A stretch of DNA of 64,000 bases from positions 6,525-70,524 of the forward strand of contig SSNP01000383.1 of assembly GCA_006937955.1 (NCBI GenBank), in the 5' to 3' direction. Both the position numbers and the translations under genes were made by a program. Below are positions 1 to 11,810 of this stretch, piece by piece (position 1 is the stretch's first letter; each line of letters starts with the position of its first letter). Origin of the DNA: Pachypanchax playfairii (lineage: Eukaryota; Chordata; Actinopteri; Cyprinodontiformes; Aplocheilidae). The notes under the pieces are model-generated. The model saw nothing but the letters and a program-made list of their open reading frames with translations, was not told the origin of the DNA and did not search any database.

Positions 1-163
1 GATTATCAGTGGTCTTGTATGTCTTCCATTTTCTAATAATTGCTCCCACAGTTGATTTCTTCACACCAAGCTGCTTACCTATTGCAGATTCAGTCTTCCC
101 AGCCTGGTGAAGGTCTACAATTTTGTTTCTGGTGTCCTTTGACAGCTCTTTGGTCTTGGCCAT
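1..163 (-). CDS. Tc1 transposase, N-terminal part (partial)
   Basis: The frame runs on the minus strand from an ATG at 163 to the window edge and gives about 54 residues. They match the start of the intact 340-residue transposase at 45470-46492 (MAKTKELSKDTRNKIVDL at the start, then a helix-turn-helix). This part is the first DNA-binding helix-turn-helix of the paired-like domain that binds the terminal repeats. The catalytic DDE residues lie outside the window, so whether this copy is intact cannot be told. No stop or frameshift is seen in the part present. Confidence 0.9.
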   Translation of the reverse strand, partial: MAKTKELSKDTRNKIVDLHQAGKTESAIGKQLGVKKSTVGAIIRKWKTYKTTDN

Positions 164-524
164 AGTGGAGTTTGGAGCGTGACTGTTTGAGGTTGTGGAC
201 AGGTGTCTTTTATACTGATAACGAGTTCACACAGGTGCCATTAATACAGGTAACGAGTGGAGGACCGAGGAGCCTCTTAAAGAAGTTACAGGTCTGTGAA
301 AGCCAGAAATCTTACTTGTTTGTAGGTGACCAAATACTTATTTTCCACCATAATTTGCAAATAAATTCTTTAAAAATCAGACAATGTGATTTTCTGGATT
401 TTTTTCCTCATTTTGTCTCTCATAGTTGAGGTATACCTATGATGAAAATTACAGGCCTCTTGATCTTTTTAAGTGGGAGAACTTACACAATTGGTGGCTG
501 ACTAAATACTTTTTTGCCCCACTG
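1..524 (-). mobile_element. Tc1-like transposon, 3' (right) part; window starts inside it
   Basis: These bases match the right third of the complete Tc1 element at 45254-46855 almost base for base, with only a few short length differences. The element ends at position 524 (ccccactg) and is followed by TA (525-526), the Tc1/mariner target dinucleotide. The right terminal inverted repeat covers about 321-524. The rest of the element lies to the left of the window. Near identity to the other copy 45 kb away suggests recent movement of this family. Confidence 0.93.
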
Positions 525-530
525 TAACAT

Positions 531-595
531 CCCTACTGCTTGGTTGGAACGAAAACCTGCAGCCACACGGCCCTTTCTTGAGCCAGTTTCCCACC
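531..595. mobile_element. hAT-type MITE, right end fragment
   Basis: The segment from ggttggaacgaaaacctgca to cccacccctg matches the right inverted repeat of the MITEs at 15900-16125 and 18333-18558. It directly follows the Tc1 end, so the Tc1 copy appears to have landed inside this MITE and the MITE's left part should lie beyond the window start. Confidence 0.65.
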
Positions 596-1200
596 CCTGG
601 TGCACAGCAGGTTGGAAAGATAACCATACTATGGTTGTCTTGTTAGTAACAGCCGAGTGGATAGCTTGTTAGGTAGCTAGCAAACAGCTGATGAACCGCG
701 TTTATAAAAGTATAAATTTTAGCTCACCTCAAACTCCTTCTGCTGTGTAAATAGTCCACACAGCAAACGTATAAGCCTCCAAGACTTGATCCTGAGTTAT
801 TTTTTCTTTTGGGCCAGCAGTCTGTTAGCTATGTTCGTTTACACTGAGCGACGCACAGAGTTCTTGCTACATATTGTATTGATTACTCTCTGGACAACGA
901 GGAGTGTTTCCTAACAGGATTATCAACTATAACTCTAAGAAAGTAGTAAGAAAATAATTGCTCACCTCGATTCCAGCCATGAATCTAGCAGAGATGGAAG
1001 CAGCACAACTTTCTTCGGTCTCCACTGTTGCTGCTGTGAGATGGCGCTGAAAGTTTTGCGCGCATGAAAGCTGCCGTTGACTGAGCAGTCTGTCAATCCC
1101 CCGAGCGTGTCAGTCATTGGCCGAACGCCGTTGGTCTCCAGTGAACACAAAATGTGATTGGACTAGAGTTTATACATTAGGTACCCCTCTCCCCACGCCG
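596..1200. other. No recognised feature
   Basis: Only short chance reading frames occur here. I see no domain, no clear element end and no simple repeat up to the GA/G tract at 1202. Confidence 0.5.
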
Positions 1201-1201
1201 C

Positions 1202-1231
1202 GGAGAGAGAGAGAGAGAAGGGGGGGGGGGG
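1202..1231. repeat. (GA)n followed by poly-G microsatellite
   Basis: A run of gagagagagagaga is followed by a short a-rich step and about eleven G residues. It is a simple repeat and a likely site of length errors. Confidence 0.85.
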
Positions 1232-1235
1232 TCAG

Positions 1236-1345
1236 TTTCAAGTTACGAGTAGAAAGTTTTTAGTTACGAATAGGGTTTTCAGTTTCAAGTAGAGATTTTT
1301 CAGTTACAAGTAGAAAGTTTTCAGTTATGAGTAGAGATTTTTCAG
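1236..1345. repeat. Short tandem repeat, about 25-30 bp period
   Basis: Units of the kind cagttacaagtagaaagttt and cagtttcaagtagagatttt follow each other about five times with substitutions. No coding potential. Confidence 0.7.
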
Positions 1346-1499
1346 AGAGACAGATCTGTGCGCTGTGGGTTTCAAACATGGAAAACAAAAAAGTAGTCAA
1401 GGAGAACTCTGCCAAAATGTATATTCTGAAACCGTAATTGTGACCAATTTGAAACTTTAAAGATGTATAGGCGAAACACTGTAAAAGATTTTGCAGAGA

Positions 1500-1940
1500 T
1501 TAGAAAAAAAAAATCAGGGTATCAAATCTTTTTTCAAAGATTCAAAAACAGTTTTCAGTCTTTCAAAAATATGTTCAAAGATTCAAAACGAGTTTTCAGT
1601 CTTGCAAATATTTTTTTCAAGTGTTTGAAATCTCTCTTTCAAATTGGGAGTTTAACAGATTTCAAACATGGAAAACAAAATAATGCACAGGGATAACAGT
1701 GCCAAAATGCATTTTCTGAAGCTGTGTTTGTGACTAATTTGAACCTCTGAAAATGTGTTGGTGAAACACTGTAAAATGATATTTGAAAAACATTTTCAAA
1801 CTATTTGAATTTTTTCAAGATATTCAAAGCTTTTTTCAGAGATTCAAAACAATTTTTTGGTTTTACAGAAATATTTTCAGAGATTCAAAACCATTTTTCA
1901 GTTTTACAAAAATATTTTCAGAGATTCAAACCCTTTGTTT
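1500..1940. repeat. Degenerate tandem repeat, TTCAAAGATTCAAAAC.. units
   Basis: The phrase ttcaaagattcaaaa(c)..ttttcagt recurs at roughly 40-50 bp spacing (near 1536, 1576, 1832, 1875, 1919), interrupted by a second repeated phrase ttcaaacatggaaaacaaaa (1373 and 1660). The F/K/S-rich open frames at 1463-1696 and 1783-1968 are translations of this repeat, not genes. Confidence 0.7.
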
Positions 1941-1969
1941 GGAGTTAAGATTATTGGCAGTATCCTGAT

Positions 1970-2980
1970 CCCATAGATTTCTCGTTTTTAGAACAACTGC
2001 CAGGCGATAAAGTTTTATGTCAACAACAGTTTATTACGGTTAAACGGTATATTATGTCCAGAAATGTGCTAATGTAGCATTAGCATGCAGTGCTAATCGC
2101 ACTATGTAAAAAGCAAAAAAAACCATATGATAAAACAACAATCAAGTTCGAGCATTGTAATGTGACAATGATTTCATGATGATAAGTGTTGATGCAATGA
2201 AGACATAATTACCTGTCCAACAACAATGTATCCAGCATCTGTTTGCAGGCTGTCAGACTCACGTACTTTTCACCATCGCTGAAAAGCAACACCGATGTTT
2301 ACTCTGGTTTTTGCTCTTTGTCCAAACTTTGTTTGTTTTCTAAAACTTCAAATGGGTTTTTTCTTTTTCCAAATTTGTTACTTTGTCCTGAACCTGACGT
2401 GGAACCAGCCGGAGGCTGTTTCTCCTGCTGCTACATTTACCGCAGAAGAGGTGTTATGAATTAAAATGGGTCATTTTATTTGGAGCCCAGAAGCAAAATG
2501 AATGCAGAAGTCCGTATGACGGGAGAGAATGTTCAAATATTCCATTCGGCCCGAAAAATATGATTGGTTAATGTTTTTAGACAAATACACGAGAACCACT
2601 TAATTTTTTAAGCTAATTTGTTATGCAAAATGAGTATAGCAGCTTTAAGTAAACATCAATGGAGCGCTGATGTTGTGATTCACCATGGCAACAGGGGAGA
2701 AAACAGGATGCAGACCTTTTGCTGTTAAAAAAAAGTAACAGCTGCGACTCCATTAATGATTGTTTTTTACTAGACTTACCTAAGTCAGATTAGCTGTTCT
2801 GATACTGAAAATTGGTAATTTTTACTTCACAGGGTAAGTCAACTCAGAGTTCAGGGTTAGGCTCAGAGTTTGTTAAACTTCCTTTCTGGAATACCCCCCT
2901 GGTTCTCGTCGAGTTCTCTGAGTGATGTCATATTTTTAAGCTAACTGAATAGGTAGACAAAGGAATAGTGAGAACAGTAC
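1970..2980. other. No recognised feature
   Basis: AT-rich sequence with short frames only. Nothing recognised. Confidence 0.45.
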
Positions 2981-2984
2981 ACTT

Positions 2985-3720
2985 CAAATCATATCAAATC
3001 AAACTTTATTTGTATTGCACTTTTCCTGCTATTTTCAACACAAAGTGCTTCACATAATAAAAACAATTAAAAACAGACAGACACAAAACCAACAATTCAG
3101 ACCCCAACTCCCTGCTACCCCCCACCACCATAAATGTTACCTAGATTTCCAAAATAAAAACTTAATAAATAAACAACTGAATTAATAATTAACTGAACAA
3201 CTGGCTTGACAACACTGTGAGGAAACCATGTATGTATGGGGTTTAGTCCACAACCACGCGCCGGTCTACCCAGCTCCCGGTTAAAACCACATGAACCGGG
3301 CTAGAGCCAGCTGGGGCCCAAAGCACAGCCACAGGGCTACACAGAGGGACCCCCCCCCAACACCGACATTCCCGCGGGAGGAACCGTGTAGACTGAGCAG
3401 ACCAAACCCCCAGTGTGGACGACCCCCATGAGTAAACACTAGATTAAAAGTGAATAATAAAAACATTAAAAAGGATAAGAAGAAGTAAAAAACAAGCAGT
3501 GATCATAAAACTAATTTATAATGAGAAAATCAATCAAATAGATTAATAAATAAATAAATGAGTAGATGAGCAAATAACAGATAAATGAGTATAAATAAAT
3601 AAATAAATAAGAAGATGAGTAAATGAGTAAATCTAAATAATTAAAGTTAAAAATTAAGATGATTCAATCACTTAAAAGCTAAATTAAAAAGATATGTCTT
3701 GACACTTACATTACAAGTCC
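2985..3720 (-). pseudogene. LINE 3' end, minus strand, decayed
   Basis: Read on the minus strand, 2985-3065 gives a LINE-like 3' end (aagcactttgtgttg, then aataaagtttgatttga), a tail widespread in fish L2-type LINEs. Upstream on the same strand, near 3660-3700, a short frame reads LKTYLFNLAF, like the conserved last residues of such LINE proteins. The middle holds AT-rich simple repeat (3530-3640) and a GC-rich block (3250-3430). No reverse transcriptase motifs survive. The family call rests on tail similarity only. Confidence 0.5.
3530..3650. repeat. (AAATAAATGAGT)-like imperfect microsatellite
   Basis: aaataaataaatgagtagat-type units repeat with variation over about 120 bp. Confidence 0.7.
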
Positions 3721-3962
3721 TAAAGAACTTGGAGGCATCTTTTCACAGGTACACAGGAAGTACACGAAGGATGAAGGCCTGTCTTATATCTAAAAACACA
3801 CTGTTCCTAGATGGAAAAAAATATCTATTACAATAGTAATTACACAAATGCAGAGCAAACCCTCTGTTAATAATCTGTTTCTGAATCCTGTGAAGTTAAG
3901 GGAGACCGGAGTTTGATCCCAGGTCCCAGTTAGCACTCTTTGTAGTCTGATATCTGTAAACA

Positions 3963-6056
3963 ACATGTATGGGGTGTTGTTTGTAAAGTTACACAGTCCA
4001 GAATTAACAGCAATAATTTTGACCGTTTAGCTTATTTTCACCTTGTTATTCATTTATTAATAAATGTTACATTTACTAACTAAATGTTTAGTTTGCAAGC
4101 TAAATATGTAATTTGAAGTTAAATGTTTGTTTTACAAAATAAATATTTATTTTCAAAATTACATTTTTAATTTTTCAAACTAATTATTTAAATTTGAAAG
4201 TTAAATATTATATATATCTTACCTAGATATTTATTTTCTAAATTATACATTTAGCTCCAACCTAAATATTTAACTAATATGCAAATTCACTTGCCAATAA
4301 GCAGGAGTGGACTACAAAAATAAAAGCTGGACCTTGCGAACTTTTATAGTGAACATGCAGACAGCTGTCACAGTTTTGTTTTTCACCCAATTATCCCACT
4401 GTTAGATTCTGTGAGTGACTATCTATTTTCTGTGCCGAGTGAGTCCTCTTTTCCAGGAGAAGATCTTTGCTGGAGAGCACGAGCAGGCCAGTTGAATGAC
4501 ACTGAGCTCGTTAAGCTCCGCGGGTTATGGCAGCTGGCAGACGCTCATTCGACGCTTGGTTGTACTGGTAACAAAAGCCTTGTTCCGAGTTTTTCCTTCA
4601 ATTTTCATGAAAACTGTTTATTCTCCAGTGCTTTGTGGTGCATCAACTTCTTGTGCTGATGGATCACCTCCACTGCTCCTGCTCACTGTGTCTCCTCTGA
4701 ACTCCGCGTTCCTGTGTCACAAGAACCGCCTTCATCACCTTCATCATCCCCACCCGGATGACTCGGCAGAGGTGTCAAAAGTAGGGGTCGAAAGTAAAAA
4801 TCCAGTCCAGCAGCTGTTCCAACCATCACTAAACCAGCTGAATTCAATTAGCACAGCTTCTTTACCAGGTAGATGAGCTCGTTGATGAAAACACCTGTTC
4901 TAGATATACAGGCAGATCCAAAAACATGGCAGGATTTTTACTTTCGACTCCTACTTTTGACACCTCTGTCACTCGGCACCGCTCACCTGGAACCATCTCC
5001 CTGCACAGCTTGCTCTCTCCCTTGGGTCTAACACCCTCCTCATGCTCCACCACCCTGCACCCATGAGTTTCCTTTCACAAAATAAACAATCATTCTCAGA
5101 CCCCGTCAGCATAACCTCTCCTGCAGATACCGGTTCCCTGCGCTGCAGAACTCTCCTCTCTGTAAATAAACTTGTTTTAACTTTTACTCTGAGTTTGATT
5201 CATGTACAAGTATAACATGGGAGGATTCATTACACTTTTTTATTTTTAGCTCTGCACACTTTTATTGAAAGAGAAAACATTTACACATGATCACAACTTT
5301 TGGACTGACAACAATTATTTGTTCCGTTTTTTTCACCTCATGAACCGGTTCGTGAAACAGCCCAAGAGCTCTTGTTATTGCACCAGCTCTTGTTGTCTGA
5401 GCTCGGTGTCCGTCTCCCTGGACAAATAAAGGGTCATCCGTCATCTCCAACATCTGTGAACGACGTTGTCGGTGCAACACTATGGAAAAAAAAAAGAACA
5501 GCAGACAGAGCTAGTTTAGCTGCACAGTAAACAAAATAATGACTACACACGATTAAGTGAGCTTGCTACAAGAGTTTTTCATGAGCTGCATCAAAGAACT
5601 TAAAACACTTACAATCAATCATAACTCACCGTTGTCCGACATCATGGATGTTTGGATGCTGCAGCAGAGCCGTGGTGTAGAAGTTCACAAGGTCCAGCTT
5701 TTATTTTGTAAGTCCACTTACTCTTATTGGCAAGTGAATTAAATCTTTAACTAAGTATTCACTTAGTTAAATATTTAGGTTTGGAGCTAAACATATAATC
5801 TGGAAAATAAATATTTAGGTCAGACCTAAATATTTAACTTTCAAAATTAAATAATTAGTTTAAAAAATATATATTTAATTTTGAAAATAAATATTTAATT
5901 TCAAAGTAAACATTTAGCTTGCTAACTAAACATTTAGTTAGTAAGTGTAACATTTCTAAATGAATGAATAACAAGGTGAAAATAAGCTAAATAATCAAAA
6001 CTATTGCTGTTAATTTTGGACTGTGTAACTTTACAAACGGCACCCCATAAACATGT
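3963..6056. mobile_element. Fold-back element with ~375-bp inverted arms
   Basis: The left arm (3963-4341) is matched in reverse complement by the right arm (5683-6056). Examples are ggactgtgtaactttacaaa on the right against tttgtaaagttacacagtcc on the left, and ggtccagcttttatttt against aaaataaaagctggacc at the inner ends. Both arms are full of taaatattta-type subterminal motifs. The 1.34-kb loop carries an 8-bp-TSD MITE (4767-4968) and no recognisable transposase. It is a non-autonomous DNA element; I could not settle the target duplication or superfamily. Confidence 0.85.
4767..4968. mobile_element. hAT-type MITE, 202 bp, in the fold-back loop
   Basis: Inverted ends of about 36 bp start cagaggtgtcaaaagtaggg and end with its reverse complement cctacttttgacacctctg (one mismatch nearby). 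The flanks are tgactcgg (4759-4766) and tcactcgg (4969-4976), an 8-bp target duplication with one mismatch. CAGRGGTG ends with an 8-bp duplication fit the hAT superfamily. No coding content. Confidence 0.88.
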
Positions 6057-6059
6057 GCA

Positions 6060-7510
6060 CAAAGATGATTTATTAATGTTCAAACGTTTTTCATTTTTTT
6101 TGTTGATGTTTTTGTTTTTAACAAAGTATTAAAAAAGGGCTCAAGTGATCAAACTATTTTTTGACAATAACACTATTTAATAATACATCTAGGGTTGCCA
6201 ACGCCGCGAAAAAAAAATAAGGGACACCTCGATGGTGGAACGGCCAACCTGATTGCCTTCACCCTTCCTGGCGTGTTGAATTTTTTTAGCCTTTTTGGTG
6301 CATGGAATTATTTTTTAAACTATCTGACTTGAACCTGGTTTATGAACACAGAAAACAAATGAATATTTAGCAATTTAAACAGAAACCTGTCCTGCCTACT
6401 TAAAATTATAAATTAATACAGAACAATAGAAAGCAGAACGCTCCTGTAATAGGGCACATTTAGTGTAATGAGAAAAAAGTCTGTGGAAAAGCAATAAACA
6501 TAAAATATGTGTGCCAGTAAAAAAATAAAAAGATTGAACTCTCAAACTCAATGCTACATTATGTGGAGACATTCTATTTTTTACATTCGTATTTCTTTCG
6601 AGCTCTTGCTGTAGGAGCGTTTCTTGAGGTCAGTCAGTCCACCATGGGCTATGAAAAAAGTGCGATGGCGCTGCAGTGCGCTTTAGGTGTTTGTGTACTT
6701 TTTCCAGGCGGTTGTTTCTCTTTTCCCATTCCTCCCTGTATTTTGCAGCCTATTTTGTTTTGTGTTTTTTCCCAGAGGGATGAAAGCATTGCTGGTCGAA
6801 GGCATACTATCGTCCGAGACCTGTAAAGAAGTGTCAGAGTCTGTCTCACGGCCACTCATGCTGCTTTATTATGGTCGTCTGTCTTCCGGTATCTTCTTCG
6901 CAAGCAACTGCACCTCGACCAATGAGATAAGTGGGATTCTTTATTGTCATACTCGTGTGTAAGTGTGCTGTCAGGAATAACGTAATGCTTTCGGTTTCCG
7001 ACAGAGTTCAAATTCACAGACCTAATCGTCAACGTTCCAGGCAAACATGCATTATGGGAAATGTAGTTCATCCAGGAAAACAGCTCAAAATGTTAAACCG
7101 TTGTAATTTACAGTAACGTAATGCATTTGTCACATTCAACAACTTCTAAAGTTAATATTAATTGGATCTGTAAACTATTTACAATAAATATTCACTGTGC
7201 ATATAGTACAAGTGTATTCCCAGTTCAAAATTGGTTCATTGTATTTAATGAACAAATAAATGCTAATCAAATAAACATGCAGACAAACTCGATCAATTGA
7301 AAAAATAAATCAAAACATGTTAGTTTTTACATCATCAGCCTAGATTTTGGTAAGTCTGAGGTGGTGGTGGTTTGAGGGACACAAATTAATCCACACGTGC
7401 CGCCCAAAACTTCCTGCATCAAGGTAAATTCAAGATTCAAAAATGCAACACAATTGTCTGTTTCTTTATTATTAAGTTTTCGTCTGTTTTCGACTGACTG
7501 AGAGCTACAG
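6060..7510. other. No gene recognised; short repeat end at 6186
   Basis: A sequence starting tagggttgccaac at about 6190 resembles the start of a fish interspersed repeat, but I could not find its other end. Frames at 6551-7116 are short and overlap on both strands, with no domain visible. Confidence 0.4.
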
Positions 7511-7516
7511 CTGGAA

Positions 7517-7556
7517 CATTTTATTAAGGTGTATCCACATAAATGGCCCATCCTGT
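7517..7556 (-). mobile_element. Mariner-type terminal repeat fragment
   Basis: Read on the minus strand this is the outer 40 bp of the same terminal repeat seen at 34745 (acaggatgggccatttatgt.. ending ..ccttaataaaatg). Only the tip survives. Confidence 0.65.
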
Positions 7557-7689
7557 TTATTATCTCTCAGTCTCACTCACACACACAAACTCTTTGATGT
7601 CCATATAAACTGTCAGGTGTTCTAAATACTGTTGATTAAAATCAGTAATATTTGAATCATACTGTGGTGTCTTTTCATGATCATCAGTT

Positions 7690-7775
7690 CTCCCTGAAGA
7701 AGAACAGAGCTACAACATTTCATTTCCCTTTGGGAATTAATAATGAAATGAAATGAAATGAAATGAAATGAAAAA
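7690..7775 (+). repeat. Plus-strand LINE tail plus (AATGA)n microsatellite
   Basis: catttccctttgggaattaa followed by repeated aatga units is the 3' end form of fish L2-type LINEs. The microsatellite 7738-7775 is shared with the minus-strand LINE that begins at 7776, so the two LINE tails meet tail to tail. Confidence 0.65.
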
Positions 7776-7873
7776 TACTTTATTTATCCCAGAAGGGAAA
7801 TTCAACGTTGTAGTAGTTTTTTTTTTGTCCAACAATAAAAATAATAATGAAGACAATAATATAATAATAACGA

Positions 7874-9808
7874 TCAAGGTCTGTTCTTGTTGTGGAGGCT
7901 AATGGCTGCAGGCAAGAATGATCTTTTGTATCTTTCGGTCTTGCATCGGACCTGAAGAAGCCTCTCACTGAACACACTCTGTTGTTTGATCACTGTGTCG
8001 TGCAGAGGGTGAGAAGAGTCCTCCATCATCTTTATCAGCTTGTCCAGCATTCTTTTTTGTACAATCAGCTCCAGCGGCTCCAGAGATACTCCCAGCACAG
8101 ATCCAGCTTTCCTGATCAGTTTGTTGATTCTCTTCAAGTCTCTGGTTCTGATGCTGCTGCCCCAGCAGATGGCTGCAAAGCTGATTGCACTTTCCACAAC
8201 AGACCTATAGAAGATTTGCAACATCTTGGTGCAGACATTAAAAGATCTCAGCTTCCTTAAGAAGTAGAGTCTGCTCTGACCTTTCTTGTAGATGTATTCT
8301 GTGTTGCATTTCCACTCTAGTCTGTTGTCCAGCTGAACTCCAAGGTACTTGTATTCCTCCACCACCTCTACCTCCTCTCCTAGGATGGAAATACTGCTGT
8401 GTTGATTCTTTCTCCTCCTGAAGTCAACAATCATCTCCTTGGTTTTGCTGGTATTTAAAACGAAATGATTGTTACCGCACCATTTCACAAACTGACTGAC
8501 CAGTTCTCTATACTCAGCTTCTTGTCCCTCACTGATGCACCCAACAACTGCAGAGTCATCAGAGTATTTCTGCAGATGACAGGACTCAGAGTTGTACTGG
8601 AAGTCAGAAGTGTACATTGTGAAGAGAAATGGTGAGAGTACAGTTCCTTGTGGCACTCCAGTTCAGCTGACCTCCATCCCAGACACACAACCCCCCAGTC
8701 TCACAAACTGTGGTCTGTTTGTGAGGTAGTCATAAATCCAGGAGGTTGTGGAGGAATCCACCTGGAATTTATGGAGCTTCTCACATACCAAAGCAGGCTG
8801 AATTGTGTTAAAAGCACTTGAGAAGTCAAAGAACATGACCCTCAAAGTGCTGCCTGATTGGTCCAGATGAGAGTGTGCTCTGTGAAGCAGGTAGATGATG
8901 GCATCTTCAACCCCAAGCCCATTACAGTATGCAAACTCTAATGGGTCCTGAAAGGTGCTGACCTGCTTGTTGAGGTGAGCCAGTAAGAGTCTCTCCAGGA
9001 CTTTCATGACGTGAGATGTCAGGGCAACTGGTCTGTAGTCGTTTGGTTTAGCTGGTTGTGGTTTTTTAGGTACTGGAACAAGGCAGGATGTTTTCCACAG
9101 CACAGGAACTGTTTTCTGTCTCAGACTGGTGTTGAAGAGGTGCTGGAGAACTGGACATAGTTGCATTGAGCAGGTCTTGAGAACTCTGGGACTGACACCA
9201 TCTGGACCTGCAGCCTTGTTCTGGTTCAGTTTCTCCAGTTGTTTCTTGACCTGGTTGCAGGTCACAGACAGAGTGGAGGTGGAGTCAGAGGAGGTCTTTG
9301 GGTGCTCTGAGGTGGAGGAAGATGATGCTGTGTTCTGGTCCATGACTGAGCTGCAGGGTGACGGAGTGGAGGTGTGACAGGAAAGCTGTGGGCTCATGGA
9401 GGGTGTGTGGTCTGTGGGGCTGGAGGCAGGGGGGGAACTGAACCTGTTGAAGAACATGTTCAGTTCATTAGCTCTGTCCAGACCTCCATCAGTCTGGTCC
9501 CCCTTTACCTTGAAGCCGGTGATCTTCTTCATTCCAGACCACACATCTCTCACGTTGTTCTGGTGGAGCTGACTCTCTAGCTTCTTCCTGTAGTCCTCCT
9601 TGCACTTCCTGGTTTGTGCTTTAAGTTGTTTTTGTGTTGTCTTTAATAACTCCCTGTCACCATCCCTGAAGGCTTTCTTTTTGATGTTCAGCAGCTTTTT
9701 CAGGTCTCTGGTGATCCAGGGTTTGTTATTGGAGAAGCACCTCACAGTTCTTGTTGGTACGATGCTGTCCACACAGAAGTTTATATAATCTGTCACACAC
9801 TCAGTCAT
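7874..9808 (-). pseudogene. L2-type reverse transcriptase, frameshifted
   Basis: The upstream frame (9808-8663) contains a linker, then RT fingers (NQNKAAGPDGVSPRVLK), YRPVALTSHVMKVLER, and catalytic motif A FFDFSSAFNTIQP. It breaks at about 8660. The next frame (8656-7874) starts at motif B PQGTVLSPFLFTMY. It then has motif C with SDDS (YSDDSAVVG) in place of the usual xADD, the motif LNTSKTKEMIVDF, and the family C-terminus with RKAGSVLG and RYKRSFLPAAI. Together they cover the whole polymerase. The protein would make cDNA at the target nick. The break at 8660, plus stops further upstream, stop a full product. Confidence 0.85.
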
Positions 9809-10015
9809 GGTGTTGATGTTGTCTCCATGAGGTTCCCAGAGGACATTCCAGTCCGTAGCCTCGAAGCAACTTTTCAGAGCACCTTCAGCATCATTAGACT
9901 AGGTTTTGATGGTTTTTGTGATCACTGGTTGCTGCTGAACGATGGGCTTGTAGGTGGAGGTGAGAAGAACCAGATTATGGTCAGATCTTCCTAAAGGTGG
10001 CAGGGCAGAGGAGCT

Positions 10016-10837
10016 TTATGCATTTTTAATATTTAAATAAAATAAGTCCAACGTCTTATTTTCTCTGGTGGAGCAGCTGACAAACTGTTGGAATGTTGCA
10101 ACAACGGAGCTGATGACATCACAGGCAGTTTCTGGAGCGGTACCAGGTATTATATAAACCGCTACCAGAATAACACAGGTAAACTCTCTGGGTAAATAAT
10201 ATGGACGGAAACTCACAGCTAACAGTTCGATGTCCCTCGTACAGATCTTCTCCTTCACGTTGACATGCCCAGGATGACACCAATGCTGGTTAACCAGCAC
10301 TAAGATACCACCTCCCCTCAGCTTCCCGCTGAGTTGCTTACTGCGGTCTGCGCGGACCGTCATAAAGCCGTGTACAGACACGTTACTGTCCGGGATGTGT
10401 TCATGCAGCCACGTCTCGGTGAAACACATAAAACTGCATTCTCTGTACTCTCTCTGGGACCTGGTTAGCACCTCGAGCTCGTCCGTTTTGTTAGCTAGCG
10501 ATCTGACGTTATCCATCACAACAGTTGGAAGAAACGGTTTAAATCTCCACTGCTTTTCTCTCTGCTTCACTCCTGCCCTGCGTCCTCTTCTCTTTCTCTT
10601 CAACTCCAGCGGGATTTGCTGTGTTATTTCACTGTTAATTTTGATTTGGGAGAGTTTTATCAGTTGGTCATGCTGATAAACAAGTCTTCCGTTGCCATGG
10701 AGACTCATCATAACCAAATCTGGAAACAGCCAAAAAGAGCCAAAAACATCCAAAAAACTCTTCCGTGCAGCACAGCCTCCGAACCGACGTAAAAATCCTC
10801 TTTTAAAAAAACTAATTTGACAGCTGAAGTCTGTCAA
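10016..10837 (-). pseudogene. L2-type APE endonuclease, internally deleted
   Basis: Residues after about 110 read MDNVRSLANKTDELEVL, then FTETWLHEHIPD and RGGGILVLVNQHW, which are the Asn, Glu and strand motifs of apurinic-type LINE endonucleases. VAVYIIPGTAPETACDVIS follows. The GDFN segment expected after this is missing and the frame jumps straight to TFQQFVSC..KTLDLFY, so the metal-binding Asp-Phe-Asn is lost. The 5' end of the frame is a poorly conserved leader of about 100 residues. It lies directly upstream of the RT frame on the same strand. Confidence 0.8.
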
Positions 10838-10869
10838 AAGATTTTAAAAAATCACGATAGCAAAGACAG

Positions 10870-11800
10870 AGCTACTACAATTGCTGCCACCTCGCGGCGC
10901 ATTCTAGAACGTATAATACACGTATAACACTTATTAGATGGACTTGGTTTACTTGTGTTGATGGTGGGAATAAATAAACTATGGATAAATGAGCTGAAAG
11001 TTTGCTCTCTCTAATTTTGAGATGACGCGTTGCAGTTGTTGTAGAGGCTTTCTAGCCAATCAGGAGCAAAAAAAGCAGGGCCGTTCCCCTCAAAAAGTAG
11101 CCATTCAGAGGCGAGAAAGGCGGGACCTTGCCTCTAAACGGGCAAATTCACCCCCTGGTCATCACTTATCTCATTATGTTTTCCAGGGGTGCTGCCAGAA
11201 ATTCTGGATCCTATGGAAACCAACATTTCTGGGCCCCCCACATTTTTTACAGATAAAATTAGCCCAATAAACATAACCTGTATACTTAGAAAAAGATACT
11301 TAGCACATTGCTTTGTTAATATTTCTGCTCTCATGGCTTCACCTGTTCTCTCGTCTTCTGTTATCTTCCTTTACACTTAGGGCTCCCGCTGTGCTCTCAT
11401 ATTTTACTATTCTCATCCCTTTGTCTACTTCCACACTCTTTCCTGGCAAAACTCTCTGTCTCTCTCTTGACAAAGAGTCTCTCTCAAAACAAACAACAAT
11501 TGCAAATCATTGTATGTATTTATATAATTAAACCACCTGGCTGTTTGTGTAACTGTGTTATGTTGTATACTTCATGTGCCATCTTGTTGTATACTTGGCC
11601 TCTGTTCAATTGTTCAATAAAGTTCATTAAAAAAAACCTCTTTGTGAGGGTAAGAAACTGAGAAAGATTTATGATTGGTCAGTTAATGTCACGTGATCAT
11701 GGTGCGTGCAAATGCTCACATCATTCTCTTTCTGAATGTTTAAACAACTTATTTCTGCAAGAAATATCGCCAATAAAGCTCTATATAAAGTACCTAAGGC
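10870..11800. other. No gene; hAT-like repeat phrase near 11183
   Basis: The phrase caggggtgctgccagaaatt (11183-11202) looks like a hAT-type end (CAGGGGTGC), but no partner end is seen. Pyrimidine-rich short frames at 11313-11661 have no domain. Confidence 0.4.
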
Positions 11801-11810
11801 TGATCAGAAA

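Larger units (their letters stand above)
7776..10860 (-). mobile_element. L2-type non-LTR retrotransposon (LINE), decayed
   Basis: The element runs on the minus strand. Its 3' end (gaatttcccttctgggataa then taaagtattttt) lies at 7776-7802, and the pieces in order are an endonuclease (10837-10016), a linker and the first half of the reverse transcriptase (9808-8663), and the rest of the RT with the C-terminal region (8656-7874). Length is about 3.1 kb, near full for this kind of element. Frame breaks and an internal loss in the endonuclease make it dead. Confidence 0.85.

Noticed and set aside
172..429. 85-codon plus frame, repeated at 46501-46755
   Set aside because: It is the plus-strand shadow of the Tc1 right end, repeated only because the element is.
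1463..1968. Two F/K-rich small proteins
   Set aside because: They are translations of a degenerate tandem repeat and lack any conserved start or end.
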